A stretch of DNA of 39,545 nt from Magnetococcales bacterium (GCA_015228935.1 JADGCO010000016.1:1-39545), one strand, 5' to 3'. Counted from the stretch's first letter, positions 1-8,117 are shown. The notes: a model not told the origin generated them from the sequence alone. Program-made: numbers and translations.

Positions 1-5
1 TGAAA

Positions 6-284
6 TCATCTCAAAAACAGCTCGAAAAATGGGCAAAGCTGCGAAGATGGGTTGAGTGCCTGGTGGGTAGACTCGTTGGGCATCAGGGTGGCGAGATTCT
101 TGCGCATATCGGAAGGACCCAGCATGCCCGGCACAAACGCCCGCAAGCGCCCCGTAGACAAGCCATCATCATAGGCATTGATCAACAGCGTCAGTTCGAT
201 CTGCGAGTGAGAGGCCAGATAGGGTGACAGACTCGCCGTGCCTCGCCCGCCACTGAACAATACCACCCGAATCTTGTTGCGCAT
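6..284 (-). pseudogene. CofD/YvcK-like protein, truncated or frameshifted 5' fragment
   Basis: The first ~68 residues read as the start of a CofD/YvcK-type protein (the fold of 2-phospho-lactate transferase and of the gluconeogenesis factor YvcK). A glycine-rich loop SGGRGT at residues 11-16 is followed by INAYDDGLSTGRLR and then GMLGPSDMRKNLATLMP, which fit the nucleotide-binding segments of the family. After about residue 75 the sequence (NPSSQLCPFFELFLR) no longer resembles the family and a stop follows at position 6. Family members are normally 300 residues or more, so this is a fragment, either frameshifted or internally deleted; the rest may lie beyond the window edge. The start ATG at 282-284 has a strong ribosome site (GGGGGAGAACGGGC). 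That start region is itself copied upstream in a 57-bp tandem repeat. Family call moderately sure; function unknown. Confidence 0.6.
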
Positions 285-425
285 GCCCGTTCTCCCCCAG
301 GTTCAACTCGTGTATCGAGCCAGCCGAATCCTGTCGCACATGCCCGTTCTCCCCCAGGATCAACCCGTGTATCGAGCCAGCCGAATCCCGTCACACATGC
401 CCGTTCTCCCCAGGACAAACCCGTG
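282..425. repeat. 57-bp tandem repeat of a gene start (RBS + ATG), about 2.5 copies
   Basis: Copies begin at 282, 339 and 396 (spacing exactly 57 bp); the third fades out near 425. Each copy holds, on the minus strand, the same Shine-Dalgarno stretch (CTGGGGGAGAACGGGC) followed by ATG. The bases after each ATG resemble the beginning of the CofD-like gene: ATGCGCAACAAGATTCGG in the gene, ATGTGCGACAGGATTCGG in the next copy. The array is therefore a duplication of the gene's own translation start, and it keeps frame because 57 is a multiple of 3. Confidence 0.9.
303..398 (-). other. Two tandem 12-codon upstream ORFs with their own RBS
   Basis: Within the 57-bp repeats two minus-strand mini-ORFs can be read: 360-398 (MCDGIRLARYTG, stop TGA) and 303-341 (MCDRIRLARYTS, stop TGA). 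Each is preceded by a GGGGAGAA ribosome site about 5-7 bases from its ATG. Each is in frame with the ATG of the CofD-like fragment, separated from it by TGA. Whether they are translated is unknown. They could be leader peptides acting on the downstream start, or only by-products of the repeat. Confidence 0.4.
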
Positions 426-464
426 TCTCCTACCGGGAAAAAAAAAGCAGGATCGCAGGGACTT

Positions 465-576
465 GTCAATCCACAAGGCAGAGTGTCAACAAAGTCCACA
501 AGGCGATCAACCCGTCGCATGTCAATCCACAAAGCGAAATTTCAACAAGGTCCACAAGGCGATCACTCCGTCGATG
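465..576. repeat. 56-bp direct repeat copying the 3' end of the glycosyltransferase gene
   Basis: Two copies begin at 465 and 521, both with GTCAATCCACAA and ending near CCGTCG. The right-hand copy encodes the last codons of the GT2 gene including its TGA (LLKFRFVD, stop at 522-524). The left-hand copy lies just beyond that stop and has drifted (about 10 differences). The period is 56 bp, so unlike most repeats in this window it does not keep frame. Confidence 0.85.
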
Positions 577-1241
577 GGACGAATTTTTTTGCCTTCGGCA
601 ACCGTGCGCGGCGCATAGGCAATGGGAACATCCACAATCTTTTGCCTGGCTTTGACCAATTTGGCGGTCAATTCGTGATCGGTTTCAAAACCGCGGGTGC
701 GAACATTGAAATTTTTGATGATGGCCGCCGGATAGATTTTATAGGCCGTCAAGAGATCGGTCAGCCAGCAGCCATAGAGCAGAAAGGCCCAGACACTCAA
801 AACGATATTCATGATCCAGGGTCCCAGGCTTTGCTGGGGATGGCGGCCTGGAAACAGGGTCCACCCCCCCTGTTGCGCCCTGACGCCCAAAATGCGGCTG
901 CCATACACCACGTCACCCCGTGCCAATGCCCGCAACATGGGCAGATAATCCGCCGGGTCGTATTCCAGGTCGGCATCCTGGACCAGAACATAATCGCCCA
1001 CCGATTGACGAATGCCGTGCTGAACGGCACTTCCCTTGCCGGCATTCGCCTGGCGCAGGACCCGTACACCGGCAAAAGCGGCGGCCACTGACCCGGTTGC
1101 ATCCCGGGATCCATCATCCACCACTATGATTTCCTTGCCAAACCCCAGGGATTCCGTATCCACGGCCAGAATGCGTTCCAGCAACTGTCCAATAAACTGT
1201 TCTTCGTTATAAGCAGGGATGATGATGGACAAGGTCTTCAT
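522..1241 (-). CDS. GT2 family glycosyltransferase (DPM1/polyprenyl-phosphate type)
   Basis: This 239-residue inverting GT-A glycosyltransferase opens with the family signature SIIIPAYNEE. Next come VVDDGSRDATG (donor nucleotide binding) and the metal-binding QDADLEYDP at about residues 92-100, the DxD position. The pattern and length match bacterial dolichyl-phosphate-mannose-synthase-like enzymes, which move a sugar from a nucleotide sugar to a polyprenyl phosphate. There is a hydrophobic stretch (IVLSVWAFLLYGCWL, about residues 147-161) but no long C-terminal membrane domain, so it is probably membrane-associated. It lies 39 bp downstream of the radical SAM gene on the same strand and is probably in one operon with it and the sugar nucleotidyltransferase, consistent with a surface glycan or glycolipid role. 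The acceptor and sugar cannot be told. Its last codons are duplicated downstream in a 56-bp repeat. Confidence 0.88.
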   Translation of the reverse strand: MKTLSIIIPAYNEEQFIGQLLERILAVDTESLGFGKEIIVVDDGSRDATGSVAAAFAGVRVLRQANAGKGSAVQHGIRQSVGDYVLVQDADLEYDPADYLPMLRALARGDVVYGSRILGVRAQQGGWTLFPGRHPQQSLGPWIMNIVLSVWAFLLYGCWLTDLLTAYKIYPAAIIKNFNVRTRGFETDHELTAKLVKARQKIVDVPIAYAPRTVAEGKKIRPIDGVIALWTLLKFRFVD

Positions 1242-1280
1242 GGATTCTCACAAAAGGCCGTCTGTGGGTGTCCGGGTCCT

Positions 1281-2696
1281 TCATTTTTGCCAGGCAAGGG
1301 TCCGTTTCAACATTTCGGCAATGTTGCGCATGAGCTTGCCCAGCAAAAACCGTGGATTGAAAATCTTGAGCATGTAGGGAATATTGAGCGGATCCCGCAA
1401 GGCAAACATCAGGTAGGTGCGCAGGATGAACCCTGGAAAATTGAAATCTTTCAGGCCGGACGGGGTGTAGGTCCGCACCCCGTCTGAATAGGTTTTGGGC
1501 AGCAGACCATCAACAATTTCCCCCTCGCGCACCAGCTCGTCATAGATCGGCGTGCCTGGCAAGGGCTGAAAATTGCCCAGGAATATGAAGTTGAATCGAC
1601 ACCGGCGAATGAAATCCAGGGTCAGCATGAGGTCTTCCCGGGTCTCGCCGGGAAAGCCCACAATGAAAAAAGCCTGGACCTTCAAGCCGGCCTTGCGCAA
1701 CTGATCCACAACCCCCGGGATCAGGTCGAGATTGATCTTTTTTTTCATGCGTTGCAAGGTCCGGGGGGAACCGCTCTCCGGGGCCACAATCACGAAACGC
1801 CAACCCGCCTGTTTCATCAGACGCCACAATTCGGGATCGCCGCGTTGCATGCGGATGCCGTTGGGTGTTCCAAAACCAATTCCCGGCAGGTTGAGGGCGA
1901 TCATGGCCCGGCAGAATCTTTTGGCATAATCGACATTGAAGGTAAAATTGTCGTCGATGATGTTGAACCAGCGCGTCCCCCATTCATCATAGAGATACTT
2001 GATCCAGGCCACGACATACTCCAGGCTGTGGACCCGGACATCGCGCCCGTTCAGGTTGGGTGCATTGCAAAAGGTACACTGGTAGGGACAGCCCCGGGTG
2101 ACCCAGATGGGGGCATTGTTGATGACGGTGGTGTTCCAGCGATAACCGATTGCCCGATAGCCTTGCAGATCCATGGCCGCATAATCGGGAATGCGAATCC
2201 GATCCAGATTGGTTTCCCGTTCCACATCGTTGGTGTGCATCTGTCCGGATCCATCGAGCCAGGTCAGGCCCTTGACCCGGCTCCAATCCGGATTCTGCTG
2301 TTCCAGTTCATCGAGAAACACGGGAAACGACAGTTCCGCCTCTCCCCGAAACAAAAAATCAATTTCCTTGTTTTGTATAATCTTTTCATAATAGGATGAG
2401 GCCTGGACCCCGCCAATCACGGTCACGGCATCCGGCAGGATGTTCCGGACCAGACGGAACAGATCCATGGCTTCGGGAAAGGTCGGTCCCCAACAGGTAA
2501 CCCCCACCACTCTGGGCGCAAACTCTCGCAGCTCGGCGGCCAAGGCAGGCGACCTGGCATCCCTGTCTGTCAGGACACAGTTCACAATCCGCACCTCATG
2601 ACGTTCCAGATCGAGATTGCTTTTCAGGTATCCCAAAGCCAGAGGCATGACGGTGGTACGATCAAAACCATGGGGCCAGATGAGGGCAACCTTCAC
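1281..2696 (-). CDS. B12-binding radical SAM protein
   Basis: At 471 residues this has the standard layout of a cobalamin-dependent radical SAM enzyme. The N-terminal B12-binding-like domain (about 1-150) contains VIGGVQASSYYEK. The radical SAM core carries RGCPYQCTFC, whose CxxxCxxC motif at about residues 203-210 binds the 4Fe-4S cluster. Later segments IIDDNFTFN, VIVAPESGSPRTLQRMKK and FFIVGFPGETREDL are typical of the TIM barrel. Members perform methylations or rearrangements on unreactive carbons, often in lipid or secondary-metabolite pathways; the substrate here is unknown. Translation starts at a GTG (2694-2696) with GAGAGGA eight bases upstream. The gene is followed by the GT2 gene in the same direction, so the pair may modify and glycosylate a common lipid or glycan (inference). 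Confidence 0.88.
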   Translation of the reverse strand: MKVALIWPHGFDRTTVMPLALGYLKSNLDLERHEVRIVNCVLTDRDARSPALAAELREFAPRVVGVTCWGPTFPEAMDLFRLVRNILPDAVTVIGGVQASSYYEKIIQNKEIDFLFRGEAELSFPVFLDELEQQNPDWSRVKGLTWLDGSGQMHTNDVERETNLDRIRIPDYAAMDLQGYRAIGYRWNTTVINNAPIWVTRGCPYQCTFCNAPNLNGRDVRVHSLEYVVAWIKYLYDEWGTRWFNIIDDNFTFNVDYAKRFCRAMIALNLPGIGFGTPNGIRMQRGDPELWRLMKQAGWRFVIVAPESGSPRTLQRMKKKINLDLIPGVVDQLRKAGLKVQAFFIVGFPGETREDLMLTLDFIRRCRFNFIFLGNFQPLPGTPIYDELVREGEIVDGLLPKTYSDGVRTYTPSGLKDFNFPGFILRTYLMFALRDPLNIPYMLKIFNPRFLLGKLMRNIAEMLKRTLAWQK

Positions 2697-2819
2697 AAAA
2701 AATCCTCTCTATGGACGTGTCCATGAATAACCCAGACAGAACAGTCCCCATCGGCACAAGGCAGCAGCTTGTCTGAGCAGTTATCATATTCAACTTGTTT
2801 GTTGATAAATCCTGTTCGG

Positions 2820-3659
2820 TCAACAGGATGCCGTTTGCCTGGCAGCCTGGCGGCGGGCCAGTTCGGCTTCCACTGTTCGGACATCGTCCAACGTATTGAC
2901 ACCCAAGGTATCCAACACCTCATGGATGCGCAAGGTCGTCACGCACCCGGGTCCTGTTTCAAACCACGGCAGGGATTGCAGTAAATTGAACTCCCTGGTC
3001 TCGTTACCCAGGCCGGCACCGGAGTGCCGGAACCGTTCCAGGGTGGGGTACAGAATGGCACTCGTCAACAAAAACAGGCCACAATCATTTTCACCTGTTG
3101 CGGTTTTGATCTCTTTTTCCCGGGCCTGCAAGACGGCCTGGATGCGACCCTGCTCATCCCGCTGCAAGTGGATATAGGGATTTTCCTTGACGATACTGGG
3201 CAGGGTCAGGGTGGCATGGGGACGTTGTTCGTGCAGGGTGGCACAGGCCAGCAAGGTTTCCTGGCGCAGGGTGACCTGATCGCCCCAGACCACGACGGTA
3301 TAAGGGGTTTTGACGACGGATCTGGTCAACAGGACGGCATCCCCCATACCGGTTGGCGTCTCCTGGATGACCACTTCGCAGGCATCTCCCAGCCTCTCTT
3401 GCAGGACGGGTTCTACCTGGGAACGATTGTCCGGTGACAGTACAAAAACGAAGCGGGAGCAAACCTGTCCGAGGGAATCAAGGAGCCAGTCCAGGATCGG
3501 GCGACCCAGGATGGGATACAAAATCTTGGGCAACGGTGACGCAAGCCGCGAACCACGGCCAGCCGCCGGGACCACCGCCGTCCAGAGCTGCGGATGAATC
3601 GTAACCGATTTGACATCATGGATGTCAACAATGGGAGATATCATCGGCGAGCAAGGCAT
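2820..3659 (-). CDS. Sugar nucleotidyltransferase (GlmU N-terminal-like NTP transferase)
   Basis: This 279-residue protein has the nucleotidyltransferase signature near its N-terminus: VVPAAGRGSRLASPLPKILYP (about residues 29-49, with G-x-G-x-R and the Lys of PK), then QETPTGMGDAVL and VVWGDQVTL, the conserved Asp of the sugar-nucleotide site. The order and spacing match the pyrophosphorylase domain of GlmU/RmlA-type enzymes, which join a sugar-1-phosphate to an NTP. There is no left-handed beta-helix acyltransferase domain, so it is not a full GlmU. The first 35 bp overlap the end of the HAD gene, suggesting coupling. Start choice is uncertain: the ATG at 3659 has a poor ribosome site, and a second ATG lies five codons inside. 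Pairing with a beta-phosphoglucomutase-like HAD protein suggests phosphosugar activation. Confidence 0.85.
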   Translation of the reverse strand: MPCSPMISPIVDIHDVKSVTIHPQLWTAVVPAAGRGSRLASPLPKILYPILGRPILDWLLDSLGQVCSRFVFVLSPDNRSQVEPVLQERLGDACEVVIQETPTGMGDAVLLTRSVVKTPYTVVVWGDQVTLRQETLLACATLHEQRPHATLTLPSIVKENPYIHLQRDEQGRIQAVLQAREKEIKTATGENDCGLFLLTSAILYPTLERFRHSGAGLGNETREFNLLQSLPWFETGPGCVTTLRIHEVLDTLGVNTLDDVRTVEAELARRQAARQTASC

Positions 3660-4290
3660 CGAGACTGTTGATCATGGCGAAGACCGAGTATAGCCGAAGC
3701 TGGTCAGCCGTCAAGGTACCCGTCATGCCGACCACGCGAATCCCGGCCCCTTGCGCGGCCTGGATGCCGGTGATGGCATCCTCCACCACCAGGGCCTGTT
3801 CGGGAGTCACCTGCAAACGACGCAAGGCTTCCAGGTAAATCCCGGGATCCGGTTTGGCGTGTAGCACCTCGTCGCCGCTGAGAACCACCTGAAAGCAATC
3901 CGTCAATTGCGCCGCCTCCAGGAACACCCGCACACTGGCCAGGGAGGCCGAACTGGCCAGGGCCAGCCGGTATTTTTTCCGCAACTGGCGCACCACTTTC
4001 TGACAATGGGGAAAAAGGGGCCGGGTTTCTGCCAGAAGCTGCCGTGCCCGCACCTGCTTGCCCAGGGTCAGTTTTTCGACCAGCGTGGCGTCGGGCAGGC
4101 GACCGGCACCTTGCAACAGATGGGCAAACATTTCGTTGGTCCGCCGCCCGGCAATGAGATGATACGCCGGCATCTGCAACCCGATCTCATCCAGCACCTC
4201 CTGAATGGCCTGGGCGTGGGCGGCACTGGAGTCCCACAGGACGCCATCCATATCAAAAATAATGGCTTGAACATTTTCCGGAATTTTCAT
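3625..4290 (-). CDS. HAD hydrolase, beta-phosphoglucomutase/phosphatase subfamily
   Basis: This 221-residue HAD-superfamily protein shows motif I as FDMDGVLWDS (nucleophile Asp and acid/base Asp at about residues 12-14), motif II in LALASSAS, the motif III lysine in HAKPDPGIY, and motif IV as VVEDAITGIQAAQGAG. An alpha-helical cap lies between motifs I and II, as in subfamily I enzymes such as beta-phosphoglucomutase and phosphoglycolate phosphatase. It likely acts on a phosphorylated sugar in the cytoplasm; the exact substrate cannot be read from sequence. The ATG at 4288-4290 has GAGGA at good spacing. Its 3' end overlaps the nucleotidyltransferase gene, and it lies 30 bp after cca, so all three probably share a transcript. 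Confidence 0.87.
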   Translation of the reverse strand: MKIPENVQAIIFDMDGVLWDSSAAHAQAIQEVLDEIGLQMPAYHLIAGRRTNEMFAHLLQGAGRLPDATLVEKLTLGKQVRARQLLAETRPLFPHCQKVVRQLRKKYRLALASSASLASVRVFLEAAQLTDCFQVVLSGDEVLHAKPDPGIYLEALRRLQVTPEQALVVEDAITGIQAAQGAGIRVVGMTGTLTADQLRLYSVFAMINSLDALLADDISHC

Positions 4291-4320
4291 GGCGTCCTCA
4301 ACAAACCCCTTTCAAAGAAA

Positions 4321-5556
4321 TTATTTTCTGGGCTGCTGCATGGCCTGGGTCACCCGCCGGACCCGTTCCTGCCGGATCGCCTCGCCCATGGCTTTGCCTG
4401 CCAGACCCTGCTTCAACAATGCTGTCGTATCGATGTTCTGACACACAGCCAGGGCCGCACGCAACAACCGGGCCTGAGGATAATCCACCTGGGCCATACC
4501 GCGTCCCTGCATATCCGCCGTGCAGGCCATCAAGACCCTGTCGAACCGTTCCGGATTGCGAAACGCATCGGCATCCGTCAATAAACGCACGATGGTTTTG
4601 GGCCGCATCTGGTTGGCCAGATGGACCCGCATGTGCAACCGGGCTGTCAAGACCCCAATCTGTTGTTCATGCGCCGGAATCCGCAACCGCCGACACATGC
4701 TTTCGATACAACCGACCCCTTTCTCTTCATGGCCGTAGTGATGCGGCAGGAGAGACCTGGGTGTCAATCCCTTGCCCAAATCGTGGACCAGCGCCGCAAA
4801 GCGCACTTGCGGATCAGGACTCAATCGCGCAGCCTGTTCAAGGACCAAGAGGGTATGTTCCCAGGCATCCCCTTCCGGGTGATAGCGGGGTGGTTGACTT
4901 TGCCCTTGCAGGGCGGCCAGTTCGGGAAAGACAACCGGCAGGGCACCACAGGCATCCAGGATGCGCAGGTAGACGGCAGGGGCATCGGTGGTCAAGGCCT
5001 TGCGTGTTTCCTGCCAGACCCGCTCCGGGGTCAGGGTTGCCAGTTCGCCGGAACGAGCCAACCTTTTCATCAATTGCAAAGTTTCCGGGGCCACCCGAAA
5101 CCCGAGGGAAGCAAAGCGGGCCGCAAAACGTGCCACCCGCAGGACCCGCAATGGATCTTCCACAAAAGCCACCGACACATGTCGCAACCAGCGCTCTTCC
5201 AGGTCACGCTGCCCGGCAAACGGATCGATCAGACCGGTCGTCTCTGCCCAGGCCATGGCATTGATGGTCAAATCCCGGCGCGACAGATCCTCCGCGAGGG
5301 TGACCCGGGGATCAAAATGGGTCGTAAAACCCTTATAACCCGAGCCACTTTTGCGTTCGGTGCGGGCCAGGGCATACTCTTCGCCGGTTTCCGGATGGAG
5401 AAAGACCGGAAAGTCCGCCCCAACCTGGCGATATCCCAGGGCCAGCAGGTCGGCAGGGGTTGCCCCCACCACCACCCGGTCCACATCCCCTGTCGGCAGT
5501 CCCAGCAACCGGTCACGGACACAACCACCTACCTGGTAGATTTGCCATCCGGCCAA
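4321..5556 (-). CDS. cca: CCA tRNA nucleotidyltransferase (multifunctional, HD domain)
   Basis: This enzyme adds or repairs the 3'-terminal CCA of tRNAs. At 411 residues it matches the length of the E. coli enzyme and follows it closely: YQVGGCVRDRLLGLP at the N-terminus, the catalytic DxD in GDVDRVVVG, then GADFPVFLHPETGEEYALARTE, the RRDLTINAMA motif, and EDPLRVLRVARFAARF. The C-terminal half carries an HD-type phosphohydrolase motif (ALVHDLGKGLTP), which marks the gammaproteobacterial-type multifunctional enzyme with phosphatase/phosphodiesterase activity. The first codon is TTG (5554-5556), preceded by GGGAGT; no ATG fits before the conserved VGG motif. It heads the run of minus-strand genes down to position 6. 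Confidence 0.95.
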   Translation of the reverse strand: MAGWQIYQVGGCVRDRLLGLPTGDVDRVVVGATPADLLALGYRQVGADFPVFLHPETGEEYALARTERKSGSGYKGFTTHFDPRVTLAEDLSRRDLTINAMAWAETTGLIDPFAGQRDLEERWLRHVSVAFVEDPLRVLRVARFAARFASLGFRVAPETLQLMKRLARSGELATLTPERVWQETRKALTTDAPAVYLRILDACGALPVVFPELAALQGQSQPPRYHPEGDAWEHTLLVLEQAARLSPDPQVRFAALVHDLGKGLTPRSLLPHHYGHEEKGVGCIESMCRRLRIPAHEQQIGVLTARLHMRVHLANQMRPKTIVRLLTDADAFRNPERFDRVLMACTADMQGRGMAQVDYPQARLLRAALAVCQNIDTTALLKQGLAGKAMGEAIRQERVRRVTQAMQQPRK

Positions 5557-5606
5557 AGTGTGTCACTCCCGACCAACCCTGCGTGCAATCCACTTTGACC
5601 AGCCTG

Positions 5607-8117
5607 TCATTCGGCAGGCACCACAAAGCCGGTGGCCTTGATGCGTTCCTGCATCAGGGTGACGACCTGTTCGGCCTCCTGACGACTGGCAAAGGGACCA
5701 ACCCCCACTCGAAACCAGGTTGTCTCCCCCATTTTGACCCGCCGACCGAACACCGGCAGGGGACGATCCCGAAAACGAATCTGGTTCACCTGCCGGACCA
5801 GGGCATCGGCTTCCGCCTGTTCGGAGTGGGATGTCAACTGCACGATGAACCCACCCTGCCCATGCCCGCCGCTGCGACCCGGTTCAACCACTTTTTCCGC
5901 CGCAGTCTGTACCTGACGGAGCCGTGCTTCCAATTCCGCCACCCGTTTCTCGGCAGATTGTGCCCGTTGCAGACGTTCTTCCGTCTCTGCCAGACGTTGG
6001 CGGAGGGAATTCATGGCCCGGAGTTGTTCTTCTCCGGCACTGTTTTCGGCCCCCACGATGGCGCTACCCGTTGCTGATTCCATTGCTGGCGTCACCGACC
6101 GGCGTTCCTGATCCGTCAACTGCTGTTGCAGGGTTTGCACCTGCCGTTCCAAGGCACTTGCCCGGCGTTTTTCCCGTTCCAGAGCGCCCGCATGTTCATC
6201 CAACTGTAGCCGCAGGGTTGTCACCTGTTGTTCCATGGCTCCTGCCCGCCGCTTTTCCCGTTCCAGATCGGCTGCCTGGTCAACTGACGGTAACCGCAGT
6301 TCTCCCTTCTGTTCACCCGACGGCAAACGCGCTTCACCTTTCTGCTCACCCAACGGCAGACGCGCTTCACCCTTCTGCTCACCTGACGGCAGACGCGCTT
6401 CACCCTTCTGCTCACCCGACGGCAGACGCGCTTCACCCTTCTGCTCACCCGACGGCAGACGCGCTTCACCCTTCTGCTCACCCGTCGGCAGACGCAATGC
6501 AACCTTTTGATCATTCGGCGGCATACGCGGTTCACCCGGCGGCACACGCGATTCGGCTGTCACTTTATTTTCGGCGTCGATATCTCTTGCCATGCTCTGC
6601 CCGGTACGATACCCCTCCGCCTCCGTGGCATCCCCTGGAGTGGAAAGATCCCTGATAGCCGACTCAGAAGCAGATTGGTCCTCTCCTGCAACTGTTGTCT
6701 CGGCAAACTCCACGACACCGGCCCCGGAATCCCCCTCATCCATGGCCCACCAGGCAACACCACCCACGCCAAGAACGATGGCCATGGCCAGAAGGATCCA
6801 GGGCCAAAGAGTCGTTCCCTGCCGCGTTTCCATGACTGCTTCAGCCGCGGCTTGCTTTTGAATATCCGCACGGATCTCCATATCGTCCGGGGATTCCGGA
6901 GTCTGGTACCACGCGGCTTCACGTGCCAGGGATGTGGCTTTTCCAGAGGATGTCCGCCGCTCTTGGTCCTCGCCCGATCCATGGCCGGATTCAGGCAACG
7001 CATCCTCTTCGGAAAGAGCATCCGATTTTTGTTTCGACTCCTGGTCAACCCCTTCGGCTGACACCGGGATACCTGCCTCTGTCGGCTGATCTGCCTCATC
7101 CTGCGCCTTTGGTACGGCAATTCTTGTCGGAGCTGACGGGGCGGATGCCGATCCTTCAATGGAAGGGGTCATCGCATGGATAAAAGCCATGGCCGAGGCC
7201 AGACGCTGGCGTGGATCCCAGTGCAGCGCCCGTTCCAGGATCATGTTTTGCTCATCGCTCAACATGGCCAGGGGTTTTGGCACGGGTCCTTCACCACGCC
7301 AACGGGCCGCACTCAGGGCACGTCGATCCTCATCCGAAAAGGGCAGTTGACCCGAGACCATTTCATAAAACATCACTGCCAGGGCATAGATATCGCCACC
7401 CGAGTCCGGGGTTTGCCCCAGAAAGCGGGCACCGCCGTGTTCTGCGAAGAGGAGCGTATTCCGGGCCTGCCCCATGCCGGCACTCTTGACCACATACTGT
7501 TCCGGAGAGGCATAAGGAACCTGTTCCTGCAATATTTTCTGGTCAAAATCCACTCCCCGGCTCCAGGCCAGGGCACGCAGAGCATAAGCCAACCCGAAAT
7601 TGACCAGTCGTACCTCACCACTGGCCATGATGATGACATTGCCCGGATTGAGATTGCGATGACAAACCCCTTCGAGATGGGCATGGTTCAAAACGACGGC
7701 GATTTTCTTGACCAGTTCCAGGGCTTCAGAGGGGGGCAGGACCCCTCCCGAACGACCGGCCCGCAACGTGCCAAGCGTGACACCGTCCTCGTAAGAAGAA
7801 AGCAGAAAACGCCGCTTTTGCCCGGCATCGTACAGGTGACCCAGAGAGGGTGAGACACCCGGATGCACCGAAAGCTTCGCAATATCCGCAACAACTTTTT
7901 CAAATTTTTCAAAAAAAGCCGTATCGGCAGCAGAAAAAAGGTCCGGGAGAGCACGCAGCACCAGCATGCGTCCCGTTCCCGTCTCCTCCGCCAAATAAAC
8001 GGAACCCAGCGCCCACTTGCCAAACGGACGGCGGACTGTGTATCGCCCCGCGTCGATCTTCGTTCCAGTGTCCATGGTGCCAAGTGATACCCGAAAAAAA
8101 CGGCGCGGCTCAACCAC
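5607..8117 (-). CDS. Membrane pseudokinase with repeat spacer, coiled coil and C-terminal SPOR domain
   Basis: This 836-residue protein begins with a Ser/Thr-kinase fold (about 25-320) in which all three main catalytic residues are replaced. The beta-3 Lys is Arg (VLRALP, R55), the catalytic loop reads HRN instead of HRD (N155 in CHRNLNPGN), and the DFG motif is NFG (N173). Structural motifs such as YASPEQ and DIYALAVMFYEMVSGQLPF remain. An acidic linker follows, then one transmembrane helix (about 435-457, LWPWILLAMAIVLGVGGVAW), six 11-residue repeats (GEQKGEARLPS), a coiled coil rich in LEREKRRA units, and a SPOR domain (about 755-836). SPOR domains bind denuded peptidoglycan at division sites. 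The kinase-like domain should therefore be cytoplasmic and the repeats and SPOR periplasmic. Translation starts at GTG with AGGAAAAAGGCG upstream; an ATG 14 codons inside is an alternative. Loss of phosphotransfer is predicted, not shown. Confidence 0.88.
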   Translation of the reverse strand: MVEPRRFFRVSLGTMDTGTKIDAGRYTVRRPFGKWALGSVYLAEETGTGRMLVLRALPDLFSAADTAFFEKFEKVVADIAKLSVHPGVSPSLGHLYDAGQKRRFLLSSYEDGVTLGTLRAGRSGGVLPPSEALELVKKIAVVLNHAHLEGVCHRNLNPGNVIIMASGEVRLVNFGLAYALRALAWSRGVDFDQKILQEQVPYASPEQYVVKSAGMGQARNTLLFAEHGGARFLGQTPDSGGDIYALAVMFYEMVSGQLPFSDEDRRALSAARWRGEGPVPKPLAMLSDEQNMILERALHWDPRQRLASAMAFIHAMTPSIEGSASAPSAPTRIAVPKAQDEADQPTEAGIPVSAEGVDQESKQKSDALSEEDALPESGHGSGEDQERRTSSGKATSLAREAAWYQTPESPDDMEIRADIQKQAAAEAVMETRQGTTLWPWILLAMAIVLGVGGVAWWAMDEGDSGAGVVEFAETTVAGEDQSASESAIRDLSTPGDATEAEGYRTGQSMARDIDAENKVTAESRVPPGEPRMPPNDQKVALRLPTGEQKGEARLPSGEQKGEARLPSGEQKGEARLPSGEQKGEARLPLGEQKGEARLPSGEQKGELRLPSVDQAADLEREKRRAGAMEQQVTTLRLQLDEHAGALEREKRRASALERQVQTLQQQLTDQERRSVTPAMESATGSAIVGAENSAGEEQLRAMNSLRQRLAETEERLQRAQSAEKRVAELEARLRQVQTAAEKVVEPGRSGGHGQGGFIVQLTSHSEQAEADALVRQVNQIRFRDRPLPVFGRRVKMGETTWFRVGVGPFASRQEAEQVVTLMQERIKATGFVVPAE
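6300..6497. repeat. 33-bp in-frame coding repeat, six copies
   Basis: Six consecutive 33-bp units encode GEQKGEARLPS with only single changes (one LG for SG, one EL for EA). Degenerate copies flank them (NDQKVALRLPT before, a partial unit after). The near-identity at DNA level indicates recent expansion or homogenisation. The array lies in the predicted periplasmic spacer between the membrane helix and the coiled coil, so copy-number change would alter reach without shifting frame. Confidence 0.93.

Noticed and set aside
282-425. CRISPR array
   Set aside because: The 57-bp units are contiguous with no unique spacers, and they copy a gene start; no cas gene is present.
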